From NCBI RefSeq assembly GCF_000721705.1, contig NZ_JOJL01000030.1, positions 29,406 through 93,405 on the forward strand: a stretch of DNA of 64,000 nt. Reading direction: 5' to 3'. The first letter of the stretch is position 1. The number at the start of each line of letters is the position of its first letter. This DNA comes from Actinoplanes subtropicus. GTDB taxonomy: Bacteria; Actinomycetota; Actinomycetes; Mycobacteriales; Micromonosporaceae. Below the pieces are notes generated by a model. That model had not been told where the DNA came from, searched no databases, and was given only the letters and a program-made list of their open reading frames with translations. Below are positions 47,610-55,540 of the stretch, piece after piece. The translations under genes were made by a program, and so were the position numbers.

Positions 47610-49636
47610 CGGAGGAAGGCTGCGGCGACACCCGCGTCGACCGGGATGTGCAGGCCGGTCGTGTGGGTGAGGTCGCCGCCGGTCAGCGCGAAGACCGCGT
47701 TGGCCACGTGCTCCGGCAGCACCTCCCGCTTGAGCAGGGTCCGCTGGGCGTAGTACTCGCCGAGCTTCCCCTCCGGCACGCCGTAGACCGCCGCCCGCTG
47801 CGCACCCCAGCCACCCGCGAAGATGCCGGAGCCGCGGACGACGCCGTCCGGGTTGATGCCGTTCACCCGTACCCCGTGCGCGCCCAGCTCGGCGGCGAGC
47901 AGCCGGACCTGGTGCGCCTGGTCGGCCTTGGTCGCGCCGTACGCCACGTTGTTCGGCCCCGCGAAGATCGAGTTCTTGCTGGAGATGTAGACGATGTCGC
48001 CGCCCAGGTTCTGCGGGATCATCACCCGGGCCGCCTCGCGGGAGACCAGGAACGAGCCCTTGGCCATCACGTCGTGCTGCAGGTCCCAGTCCGCCTCGGT
48101 GGTCTCCAGCAGCGGCTTCGAGATCGACAATCCGGCGTTGTTGACCACCAGGTCGACCCCGCCGAACGCGAGCACCGCCTCCCGCAGTGACTCGACGATC
48201 GCCTCCGCGCTGGTCACGTCGGCCGCCACGGCGATCGCCGCGTCCGGGCCACCGATCTCCGCCGCGACCGCGGTGGCCGAGGAGAAGTCGCGGTCGGCCA
48301 CGATCACGCAGGCGCCCTCGGCCGCGAGCCGCAGCGCGATGGCCCGCCCGATGCCCGAGCCGCCGCCGGTCACGTACGCGATCCGGGTCGCCAGCGGCTT
48401 CGGCTTCGGCATCCGCTGGAGCTTGGCCTCCTCGAGCGCCCAGTACTCGATCCGGAACTTCTCGCTCTCGTCGATCGGCGCGTACGTGGAGACCGACTCG
48501 GCGCCGCGCATCACGTTGATCGCGTTGACGTAGAACTCGCCGGCCACCCGGGCGGTCTGCTTGTTGGCCCCGAACGAGAACATGCCCACCCCGGGGACCA
48601 GCACGATCGCCGGGTCGGCGCCGCGCATCGCCGGCGAGTCGGCGGTGGCGTGCCGCTCGTAGTAGCCGCGGTAGTCCTCCCGGTACGCCGCGTGCAACTC
48701 TTTCAGCCGGGCGACGACCTCCTCGAGCGGCGCGTCCGGCGCGGTGTCCACCACCAGCGGCTTCACCTTCGTACGCAGGAAATGGTCGGGGCAGGAGGTA
48801 CCCAGCGCCGCCAGTTCCGGAAGCCGCGCCGAGTTGACGAAGTCGAGCACGACGTCGGTGTCGGTGTAATGGCCGACCTGCGGGCGATCGGTCGAGGCCA
48901 ACCCGCGCAGCACCGGGAAAATCTCGGCCGCCCGGATTCGCCGCTCCGGCGTGGGCAAAGACGTGTGCACCGCGGCACCGAACGGATCCGGCCGCCCATG
49001 CGACGCGAGATATTCGGCGGCAAGGGAGATGATCTCGCGGGAGTTGGCCTCGCACTCGGCGCTGGTCGCACCCCACGCGGTGATGCCGTGCCCGCCCAGG
49101 ATCACGCCGATGGCCTGCGGATTCGCCCGCTGCACGGCGGCGATGTCGAGCCCGAGCTGGAAGCCCGGCCGGCGCCACGGCACCCAGAGCACCCGGTCGC
49201 CGAAGATCTCCTTGGTGAGCGCCGGGCCGTCGGCCGCGGTGGCGATCGCGATGCCCGAGTCGGGGTGCAGGTGGTCGACGTGCGCGACGTCGACGAGGCC
49301 GTGCATGGCGGTGTCGATGCTCGGCGCCGCGCCGCCCCGGCCGTGCAGGCAGAAGTCGAAGGCTGCGACCATCTCGTCCTCGCGGTCGACGCCCGGATAG
49401 ACCGCGGTCAGCGCGCGGAGCCGGTCGAGCCGCAGAACGGCCAGGCCCTTCCCGGTCAGCGTGCCGAGGTCGCCGCCCGAGCCCTTGACCCAGACCAGCT
49501 CGGTCGGCTCGCCGGTGACCGGGTCGGTCTCGCTGCCCTTCGCCGAGGTGTTGCCCCCGGCGTAGTTGGTGTTGCGCGGATCGGCGCCGAGCCGGTTGCT
49601 GCGCTCCAGAAGCTCACGCACTGCGGGGTTCGTCAT
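47606..49636 (-). CDS. rhaEW: Bifunctional L-rhamnulose-1-phosphate aldolase / lactaldehyde dehydrogenase
   Basis: The product is 676 residues from ATG 49636; upstream in-frame codons cross the operator and promoter. Residues about 1-400 are a class II aldolase: TNYAGGNTSAKG, metal ligands in VDHLHPDSG (His122, His124) and GGHGITAWG (His183). Residues 415-676 are a short-chain dehydrogenase: TGGGSGIG (423-430), NNAG and the catalytic Tyr-x3-Lys in VAYGATKADQ. The enzyme splits rhamnulose 1-phosphate to DHAP and L-lactaldehyde and oxidises the latter to L-lactate. It is the first gene of rhaEW-rhaB-lutABC. A TGAAACGTTTCA operator lies 20 bases upstream. Confidence 0.94.
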   Translation of the reverse strand: MTNPAVRELLERSNRLGADPRNTNYAGGNTSAKGSETDPVTGEPTELVWVKGSGGDLGTLTGKGLAVLRLDRLRALTAVYPGVDREDEMVAAFDFCLHGRGGAAPSIDTAMHGLVDVAHVDHLHPDSGIAIATAADGPALTKEIFGDRVLWVPWRRPGFQLGLDIAAVQRANPQAIGVILGGHGITAWGATSAECEANSREIISLAAEYLASHGRPDPFGAAVHTSLPTPERRIRAAEIFPVLRGLASTDRPQVGHYTDTDVVLDFVNSARLPELAALGTSCPDHFLRTKVKPLVVDTAPDAPLEEVVARLKELHAAYREDYRGYYERHATADSPAMRGADPAIVLVPGVGMFSFGANKQTARVAGEFYVNAINVMRGAESVSTYAPIDESEKFRIEYWALEEAKLQRMPKPKPLATRIAYVTGGGSGIGRAIALRLAAEGACVIVADRDFSSATAVAAEIGGPDAAIAVAADVTSAEAIVESLREAVLAFGGVDLVVNNAGLSISKPLLETTEADWDLQHDVMAKGSFLVSREAARVMIPQNLGGDIVYISSKNSIFAGPNNVAYGATKADQAHQVRLLAAELGAHGVRVNGINPDGVVRGSGIFAGGWGAQRAAVYGVPEGKLGEYYAQRTLLKREVLPEHVANAVFALTGGDLTHTTGLHIPVDAGVAAAFLR

Positions 49637-49655
49637 CGCTGCCTTCGTCGTCTCG

Positions 49656-49667
49656 TGAAACGTTTCA
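49656..49667. promoter_or_regulatory. LacI-family operator of the rhaEW-rhaB-lutABC operon
   Basis: TGAAACGTTTCA is a perfect 12-base palindrome with the central CG typical of LacI-family sites. It lies between the promoter and the rhaEW start, so binding would block transcription. Close variants flank the LacI gene and rhaT. Confidence 0.88.
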
Positions 49668-49679
49668 TACGCTGCTCGC

Positions 49680-49708
49680 AGATTACGGCCAGCCACTCGC
49701 CCGGTCAA
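49680..49708 (-). promoter_or_regulatory. Promoter of the rhaEW operon
   Basis: On the minus strand TTGACC (49703-49708) and TAATCT (49680-49685) are spaced by 17 bases. The operator TGAAACGTTTCA lies 12 bases downstream of the -10. An additional inverted repeat GCCACTC/GAGTGGC (49692-49698, 49709-49715) overlaps the -35 and may be a second regulator site. Confidence 0.7.
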
Positions 49709-49913
49709 GAGTGGCCGGCGCGTCCGGTCCGCTTCGGTCATTCGGCCGACCCCGTCCGAGACATCCGCACATCGGAACTCGATCTTCGGCCTGATCTGTG
49801 CTGATTCCGTATTGCTTTCAGCGTCAACCAAACCTTCTCGTGTCATGGTTGCCCGCGAGAACCCGGCCGGGTCCCCGGATCGTCACTTCGAGTAACGAAG
49901 CCAAGGAGGACAT

Positions 49914-50288
49914 GTGGCGAACATCGAGACTTCTCTGAAAGAGGCCATGACCATCGAGGGCGCCATCGGCGTGGCGCTGGTCGACTACACCAGCGGCCTC
50001 ACTCTCGGTGTCATGGGTGGCGGCGCCACCATGGACATGAACATCGCCGCCGCCGGCAACACCGACGTGGTCCGGGCCAAGGTCCGCACCCTCGAGATGC
50101 TCGGCCTCGACGACAGCATCGAGGACATCCTGATCACCCTGGACACCCAGTACCACCTGATCCGCCTGCTCCAGGGCCGGCGCGGTGGCGACGCGCTCTT
50201 CCTCTACCTGTCGCTCAGCAAGAACCGGGCCAACCTCGGCCTCGCCCGGCACCAGCTTCGCAAGATCGAGTCGGAGCTCGACATATGA
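49914..50288 (+). CDS. Roadblock/LC7 domain protein 1
   Basis: The product is 124 residues from GTG 49914 with AAGGAGG upstream. The roadblock fold is visible: ETSLKEAMTIEGAIGVALVD, then TSGLTLGVMGGG and VRAKVRTLEML, ending with YLSLSKNRANLGLARHQLRK. Roadblock proteins dimerise and often act as GTPase-activating or scaffold partners of MglA-like GTPases. No GTPase gene lies beside it. The stop overlaps the next gene (ATGA). Confidence 0.8.
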   Translation: MANIETSLKEAMTIEGAIGVALVDYTSGLTLGVMGGGATMDMNIAAAGNTDVVRAKVRTLEMLGLDDSIEDILITLDTQYHLIRLLQGRRGGDALFLYLSLSKNRANLGLARHQLRKIESELDI

Positions 50289-50749
50289 CCGCGGTCGACG
50301 ACTCGGACCTAAGCCTGAGCCTGGGCGTACGCAGCACGTCGAAGCTGGTCGGCGAGGCGGTACGCCAGTTCCGCGCGCACGTCCCCGAGTGCGTCGCCAG
50401 CGGCCTGGTGGACATGTCGACCGGCATGCTGCTGGCGGTGGACACCCTCGACGACCACCCGAGCGAGGTGCTCGACCTGCTCGCGGCGGCCACGTTCGAC
50501 CTGTTCCAGGGCCGCAACGTGGTCATGATCGAGGACATCTTCAAGGCCCGCCGCGGCGTCCAGGAGGACCGGCACTACTTCCAGGAGATCCTGGTCAACA
50601 GCGACCACCTGGTGCACGTCTTCCTGCGCAGCGCCGTCAACCAGGACATCGTCGCGGTCGTGGTGTGCCGCAAGTCGGCCAACACCGGCATGCTGTTCGC
50701 CCAGGCCCGGATCGTCATGAAGCAACTGGACGCCGGCCTCGACGGATGA
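50285..50749 (+). CDS. Roadblock-cassette protein 2 (roadblock-like fold)
   Basis: The product is 154 residues. VPECVASGLVDMSTGMLLAV, the region VLDLLAAATFDLFQGRN and the end NTGMLFAQARIVMKQLDAGL follow the pattern of a diverged roadblock fold. An insertion (IFKARRGVQEDRHYFQEILV) lengthens it compared with gene 1. Both ends overlap neighbours by four bases (ATGA), so it is co-translated with the other cassette genes. The likely role is as a dimerisation partner. Confidence 0.65.
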   Translation: MTAVDDSDLSLSLGVRSTSKLVGEAVRQFRAHVPECVASGLVDMSTGMLLAVDTLDDHPSEVLDLLAAATFDLFQGRNVVMIEDIFKARRGVQEDRHYFQEILVNSDHLVHVFLRSAVNQDIVAVVVCRKSANTGMLFAQARIVMKQLDAGLDG

Positions 50750-51198
50750 CCACGACGCTGGATCGGCCGCCACTCGAGAACGCGCTGGGGATCCCCGGCG
50801 CGCGCTCGGTGTGCCTGCTCGATCCGGACGGCCCGGCGGTGCTGTGGTGGGCCGGCGACGCCGCGCCCGGCACCGACGAGGCCGTGTCGGTGGTGTCGCT
50901 GGCCCGCGCCGCCGCCGGCCTGGTGTCGCTGAGCGAACTCGGCGACGTCATCCTGACCAGCACTGACGAGTTCCACCTCGTACGGATCGTCGCCGACGGC
51001 ACCGCCCGGGTGGCGCACCTGGCACTGCGCCGCTCGGACGCCAACCTGGCGATGGCCCGGCACGAGTTCCGCGTGCTCCTGGAGGCCGAGGCAGTGCCCG
51101 TCCCGCCGCCGCCCACCGCCTTCACCCTGCTCAACCAGCCGTACTCCGCGGACGCGGACGTTCTCGACCGCATTCTCGCCACCCTCCGCCGCCTCTGA
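50746..51198 (+). CDS. Roadblock-cassette protein 3
   Basis: The product is 150 residues from ATG 50746, which overlaps the previous stop. SVCLLDPDGPAVLWWAGDA, VSLARAAAGLVSLSELGDVI and DEFHLVRIVADG, ending with ANLAMARHEFRVLLEAEAV, mirror gene 1 (NLGLARHQLRK). A Pro-rich linker and a short C-terminal helix (ADVLDRILATLRRL) follow. It is probably another roadblock-fold subunit. No catalytic motif is visible. Confidence 0.62.
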   Translation: MTTTLDRPPLENALGIPGARSVCLLDPDGPAVLWWAGDAAPGTDEAVSVVSLARAAAGLVSLSELGDVILTSTDEFHLVRIVADGTARVAHLALRRSDANLAMARHEFRVLLEAEAVPVPPPPTAFTLLNQPYSADADVLDRILATLRRL

Positions 51199-51216
51199 AG
51201 TCTTGGAGAGATCCCC

Positions 51217-51627
51217 GTGCAGATCGCGAGCTCTGACCCGTATCAGGCCGTCCGAAGCGAGCTGGCCGCACTGCGGCATCAGGTGACCGGGGTGAGCGGC
51301 TGCGTCATTGCCGGCGTCGACGGCCTGCTGATCCTGCACGACACGATGACCAGCGCCGAGCCGAACGACATCGCCGCCCTGGCCGCCGGGGCGCATGGCA
51401 TCAGCCGCACCTGTGGAGCGGCCCTTCAGCAGGGCGCCTTCAGCGAGGTCACGATCCGCAACCAGGGCGGGTATCTGGCCGTCTACGCCGTCGGCGATCT
51501 GGCCCTGCTAGCGGTGATCGGCGACAGCGGCTTGAACATCGCCCGCCTGCACCTGGAGGCCCGCCCGGTTACGGCCCGTTTGACCGCGATGCTGTCCATC
51601 CAGACGATCCAGCACTCGCGCTTCTAG
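51217..51627 (+). CDS. Roadblock/LC7 domain protein 4
   Basis: The product is 136 residues from GTG 51217 (TTGGAGAG upstream). It is the best match to roadblock proteins found beside actinobacterial conservons: YQAVRSELAALRHQVTGVSG, CVIAGVDGLLILHDT, DIAALAAGAHGIS and GYLAVYAVGDLALLAVIGD. In conservons such a protein works with a histidine kinase, a DUF742 protein and a Ras-like GTPase; none of those is adjacent here. It lies 18 bases after gene 3 and completes the cassette. Confidence 0.82.
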   Translation: MQIASSDPYQAVRSELAALRHQVTGVSGCVIAGVDGLLILHDTMTSAEPNDIAALAAGAHGISRTCGAALQQGAFSEVTIRNQGGYLAVYAVGDLALLAVIGDSGLNIARLHLEARPVTARLTAMLSIQTIQHSRF

Positions 51628-51802
51628 AGACTTCCCCATGTACGAGGGCGAGCCAGGCCCCCGCCTCACGCGGCGACCTGGCTGCCGTCCCGACCCCGTG
51701 CCGCCCGCATCCGGGCGGAGCTGCAACTCGGGCAGGCCGGCCCAGGCGTTGGGTCGCCCTCACTGCCGCCGCTCACGCCTTGGGCACCCCTGGCTCGTGA
51801 TC

Positions 51803-52828
51803 TCAGCCCTTTGTCCGGGTTGAGGCTCGGGCCACCAGCTCGGGGGTGAAGAACAGCTGCTGGTGTTCGTGGGCCGGGTTGGTGGCCTCGTCGAGTACCA
51901 GCTGAGCGGCCGCGCGGCCCAGCTCCTGCCGAGGCTGGCGCACCGAGGTCAGCGGGACAGCGGCAGCGGCTGCGAACTCGATGTCGTCGAAGCCCACGAT
52001 TGCCAGGTCTTCCGGGACTCGCAGGCCGGCGCCGATGCCCTGCTGCAGCAGGCCGAGCGCGAGCAGGTCGTTGGCGCAGAACGCCGCGGTCGGGCGGCGC
52101 CGGGCGGGTAGGCCGGCCAGGCGCTCGCCCGCCGACCGTCCCTCCGCGACGGTCATCGCCTCGGTGGGCAGGTAGATCAGGTCGTCGGCGGAGCGGCCCA
52201 GCTCCTCCCACACCTCGCGGGCGCCCTGCAGCCGCTCACGGACCTGGCCGAGCGACTCGGGGCCGCCGATCACCGCCACCCGGGTGTGGCCCTGCTCGGT
52301 CAGGTGCTCGATGGCGACCCGGCCGCCGTGCACGTCGTCGACCGCGACCGAGCAGCAGTTCTCATCGACGCGGCGGCGGTCGACGATCACCAGCGGGACG
52401 CCGCGGCGGGACAGCTCGTCCAGGTGCGGCGCGTCGGGGTTGACCGGGGTGATCAGGATGCCCTGGACGCGCTGTTGCAGGAGCCGGTCGAGGTGCGCCT
52501 CCTCCCGCTCGGGGCGGCTGTTGCTGTTGCAGATGAACAGCGACAGGTCGGCGTCCTCGGCGGCGAGCTCGATGCCCTGGGCCACGTCGTGGAAGAACGG
52601 GTTGGTGCCGTCGAGCATCACGTACGCCAGCGTGCGGCTGGTGCCGGCGCGCAGCTGGCGGGCCGACTCGTTGCGCACGAAGCCCAGCTCGGCCATCGCC
52701 CGCTCGACCCGCTCGCGGGTGCGCGCGCTGACCACTTCGGGACGGTTCATGACGTTCGAGACGGTGCCGAGCGAGACACCTGCGGCCGCGGCCACGTCCT
52801 TCACGGACGGCGTCCTGCCGTTCAGCAC
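51803..52828 (-). CDS. LacI family repressor of the L-rhamnose genes
   Basis: The product is 341 residues from GTG 52828 with GGGAGG upstream. The HTH is SVKDVAAAAGVSLGTVSNVMN (about residues 8-28) with hinge SARQLRAGTSRTLAYVM. The effector domain is of the periplasmic-binding type (DGTNPFFHDVAQGIELAAED, IVGFDDIEFAAAAAVPLTSV). It lies between and beside the rhamnose operons. TGAAAC-type palindromes stand at its own start, at the rhaT promoter and at the rhaEW promoter. L-rhamnose or a close metabolite is the probable inducer; this is inference from the gene set. Confidence 0.9.
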   Translation of the reverse strand: MLNGRTPSVKDVAAAAGVSLGTVSNVMNRPEVVSARTRERVERAMAELGFVRNESARQLRAGTSRTLAYVMLDGTNPFFHDVAQGIELAAEDADLSLFICNSNSRPEREEAHLDRLLQQRVQGILITPVNPDAPHLDELSRRGVPLVIVDRRRVDENCCSVAVDDVHGGRVAIEHLTEQGHTRVAVIGGPESLGQVRERLQGAREVWEELGRSADDLIYLPTEAMTVAEGRSAGERLAGLPARRRPTAAFCANDLLALGLLQQGIGAGLRVPEDLAIVGFDDIEFAAAAAVPLTSVRQPRQELGRAAAQLVLDEATNPAHEHQQLFFTPELVARASTRTKG

Positions 52829-52840
52829 CTGAACCTCCCG

Positions 52841-52853
52841 TTGAAACGTTGAA
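52841..52853. promoter_or_regulatory. Autoregulatory LacI-family operator
   Basis: TTGAAACGTTGAA is an imperfect palindrome with the same TGAAACGTT core as the rhaEW operator. It lies 12 bases upstream of the LacI start and suggests autorepression. Confidence 0.65.
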
Positions 52854-52918
52854 GCAGCATCCTACGGTACCGCTCACCTGCGGAGGGTCCATGTTTCCGT
52901 GCTGTTGCGATCCTGTGC

Positions 52919-52948
52919 TTGACAGCTGTGATGGGGGCCACCTACGTT
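52919..52948 (+). promoter_or_regulatory. Promoter of the rhaTPQSMI operon
   Basis: TTGACA (52919-52924) is followed after 18 bases by TACGTT (52943-52948). The operator begins two bases downstream, over the expected transcription start. Confidence 0.65.
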
Positions 52949-52950
52949 TG

Positions 52951-52962
52951 TGAAACATTTCA
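52951..52962. promoter_or_regulatory. LacI-family operator of the rhaT operon
   Basis: TGAAACATTTCA differs from the perfect rhaEW operator at one base (A for G in the centre). It lies between the promoter and the GGGAGG ribosome site of rhaT. Confidence 0.82.
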
Positions 52963-52985
52963 ACTGCTGCTTCGGGAGGTGGCTC

Positions 52986-54530
52986 GTGGCAGAGGCAATT
53001 GCCCTGCTCGAGGTCCACGACGTGACGAAGTCGTTCGGCGCCGTCGCGGCCGTGCAGGGCGTGAGCTTCCCGCTGTACAGCGGCGAGGCGCACGCCCTCG
53101 TCGGCGAGAACGGCGCCGGCAAATCCACGATCGTCAAGATGCTGGCCGGGGTGCACCGGCCGGACACCGGAACGCTGCGGGTGAACGGGGCGGATGTCGA
53201 CTTCGCCGGCCCGGCGGACGCCAAGGCGGCCGGCATAGCGGTCATCTACCAGGAGCCCACGCTCTTCCCCGACCTGTCCGTCGCCGAGAACATCGCGATG
53301 GGCAACCAGCCGCTGACCAGGCTGCGCCAGATCGACCGCAAGGCCATGCACGCCAACGCCGACCGGCTGTTCGCCCGGCTCGGCGTGCACATCGACCCGA
53401 CCCGCCCGGCCCGCGGCCTGTCCATCGCCGACCAGCAGCTGGTCGAGATCGCCAAGGCGCTGAACCTACCCGCGGCGGAAAACCCCAGAAACAACCAGAT
53501 GACCAGCGAGGCCCGCGTCCTGATCATGGATGAGCCGACCGCCGCGCTCTCCGGGGTCGAGGTCGAGCGACTGTTCGCGGTGGTCCGGTCGCTGCGCGAC
53601 GAGGGCGCCGCGATCCTGTTCATCTCGCACCGGTTCGAGGAGATCACCGAGCTCTGCGAGCGGGTCACCATCATGCGCGACGGCAAGCACGTCGCCACCG
53701 AGCTGGTCGCCGACCTCACCGTCGACGACATGATCCGGCGGATGGTCGGGCGCGATCTGAGCGCGCTCTTCCCCAAGCAGGACGTTACGCCCGGCGAAGT
53801 CATGCTTTCCGTGGAGAACCTGTCGCGAGAGGGCATTTTCCGCGACATTTCGTTCGAGGTGCGAGCCGGCGAGATCGTCGCGCTGGCCGGGCTCGTCGGG
53901 GCCGGCCGGTCCGAGGTGATGCAAGCCGTCTTTGGGGTGGACCCGTACGATTCCGGCGCGGTGAAAATACGCGGCAAACGCCTCAAACCAGGCAACCCCC
54001 GCGCGGCGATGGCCGCCGGCATGGCCCTCGTCCCCGAGGACCGCCGCCAGCAGGGCCTCATCATGGACCTGTCGATCGAGCGCAACATCACGCTCCCCCG
54101 CGCCCGCAAGCTCGCCCGGCTGGGCCTGCTCTTCGGCGGCGCGGAGAAGCGGGCCGCCGCCACCTGGGCCGAGAAGCTCCAGACCAAGCTGGGCAAGCTC
54201 TCCGACGCGGTCGGCACCCTCTCCGGCGGCAACCAGCAGAAGGTGGTGCTCGCCAAGTGGCTGGCCACCGCCCCGCAGCTGCTGATCGTCGACGAGCCGA
54301 CCCGCGGCATCGACGTCGGCACCAAGGCCGAGGTGCACCGGTTGATGTCGTCGCTGGCCGCCGACGGTCTCGCGGTCGTCATGGTCTCGTCCGAGCTGCC
54401 CGAGGTGCTGGGCATGGCGGACCGGATCGTGGTTCTCCGGGAAGGGCGGGTGGCCGCCACCCTCACCCGCGCCGAAGCGACCGAAGAGTCCGTTATGTAC
54501 GCAGCCATGGGCCAGGAGGTTGCGGCATGA
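52986..54530 (+). CDS. rhaT: L-rhamnose ABC transporter ATPase (two ATPase domains)
   Basis: The product is 514 residues from GTG 52986, behind GGGAGG. The N-terminal ATPase has Walker A GENGAGKST, signature LSIADQQLVEIAKAL and Walker B VLIMDEPTAALS. The C-terminal one has GLVGAGRSE (degenerate Walker A, normal for this class), LSGGNQQKV and LLIVDEPTRGID. An extra polar stretch of about 15 residues (LPAAENPRNNQMTSE) separates signature and Walker B of the first domain, where relatives have a short link. It powers uptake with the two permeases and RhaS. Assignment to rhamnose comes from the operon. Confidence 0.9.
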   Translation: MAEAIALLEVHDVTKSFGAVAAVQGVSFPLYSGEAHALVGENGAGKSTIVKMLAGVHRPDTGTLRVNGADVDFAGPADAKAAGIAVIYQEPTLFPDLSVAENIAMGNQPLTRLRQIDRKAMHANADRLFARLGVHIDPTRPARGLSIADQQLVEIAKALNLPAAENPRNNQMTSEARVLIMDEPTAALSGVEVERLFAVVRSLRDEGAAILFISHRFEEITELCERVTIMRDGKHVATELVADLTVDDMIRRMVGRDLSALFPKQDVTPGEVMLSVENLSREGIFRDISFEVRAGEIVALAGLVGAGRSEVMQAVFGVDPYDSGAVKIRGKRLKPGNPRAAMAAGMALVPEDRRQQGLIMDLSIERNITLPRARKLARLGLLFGGAEKRAAATWAEKLQTKLGKLSDAVGTLSGGNQQKVVLAKWLATAPQLLIVDEPTRGIDVGTKAEVHRLMSSLAADGLAVVMVSSELPEVLGMADRIVVLREGRVAATLTRAEATEESVMYAAMGQEVAA

Positions 54531-55540
54531 CGCCCCTTGCCTTACAAAAGCCGCGAAAGCCAACCATGAACCTCCTCAAAACCCGCGAACTGGGCATCCT
54601 CCTCGCCCTCGCGCTACTGGTCCTCTACACGACGATCAACAACCCGAGGTTCCTCTCCGGCCAGAGCATCCGCGACAACCTGCTGAACACGGCGATCCTC
54701 GCGGTCATGGCCACCGGCCAGGCGATCGTCGTGATCACCCGGAACATCGACCTCAGCGTCGGCTCGGTCCTCGGCATCTCGGCCTGGACGGCCGCCACCA
54801 TGATGAGCGACCACCAGGGCCTGCCGATGATCGTCGCCATCCTCGTCGGCCTCGCCGTCGGCGCCGTGGCGGGCCTGCTCAACGGCGTGCTGGTCCGCTA
54901 CGGCAAGGTCCCGGCGCTGGTCGTCACCCTGGGCACGCTCTACATCTACCGCGGCATCACCTACCAGTGGGCCGGCGGCTCCCAGGTCAACGCGGACAAG
55001 CTGCCGGCGCACTTCCTGAACTTCGCCAACGACAGCCTGCTCGGCATCCCCTGGCTGGTGCTGATCGCACTGCTCGTGGTCGGCGGCGCCACCCTGGTGA
55101 TGCGCAACTACCGGGTCGGCCGCGAGCTGTACGCGATGGGCTCCAGCCCGCAGGCCGCCGAACTGGCCGGCATCAAGGTCGCCCGCAACCTGCTCGGCGC
55201 GTTCGTCCTCTCCGGCGCGCTGGCCGGCCTGGCCGGGGTGCTGTTCGCCGCCCGGTTCGGCACCGTCGACGCGAGCGCCGGCACCGGCTACGAGCTGAAC
55301 GTGGTCGCCGCGGTGGTGGTCGGCGGCGTCGCGGTCTTCGGCGGCAGCGGCACGGTCTGGGGCGCCGGCCTCGGCGCGCTGCTGCTCACGGTGATCAGCA
55401 GCGCCCTCGCGGTGCTCGACATCAACCAGTTCTGGCAGCAGGCCATCGTCGGCGCGCTGATCATCCTGGCCATCTGCGCCGACCGGCTGGTCGCCGTGCG
55501 GATCGCCCGCTCGCTGCGGAAGAGGGACGCGCATGTTTAA
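54527..55540 (+). CDS. rhaP: L-rhamnose ABC transporter permease 1
   Basis: The product is 337 residues from ATG 54527 (ATGA overlap with rhaT). About 8-10 membrane segments include the RbsC/AraH-family motifs ITRNIDLSVGSVLGISAW and AVVVGGVAVFGGSGTVWG. The cytoplasmic loop YAMGSSPQAAELAGIKV contacts the ATPase. It overlaps the second permease gene by eight bases. The two permeases form the heterodimeric channel of the sugar importer. Confidence 0.9.
   Translation: MTPLALQKPRKPTMNLLKTRELGILLALALLVLYTTINNPRFLSGQSIRDNLLNTAILAVMATGQAIVVITRNIDLSVGSVLGISAWTAATMMSDHQGLPMIVAILVGLAVGAVAGLLNGVLVRYGKVPALVVTLGTLYIYRGITYQWAGGSQVNADKLPAHFLNFANDSLLGIPWLVLIALLVVGGATLVMRNYRVGRELYAMGSSPQAAELAGIKVARNLLGAFVLSGALAGLAGVLFAARFGTVDASAGTGYELNVVAAVVVGGVAVFGGSGTVWGAGLGALLLTVISSALAVLDINQFWQQAIVGALIILAICADRLVAVRIARSLRKRDAHV

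Noticed and set aside
46176..49178. Single 1000-codon minus-strand frame suggesting a fused kinase-aldolase
   Set aside because: The kinase part is real, but its upstream extension is the wrong frame of the aldolase-dehydrogenase gene, whose own frame carries all motifs.
51628..51802. Short open frame and inverted repeat AGCCAGG/CCTGGCT between the roadblock cassette and the LacI gene
   Set aside because: The frame has no ribosome site or domain, and the repeat arms are seven bases with a long loop.
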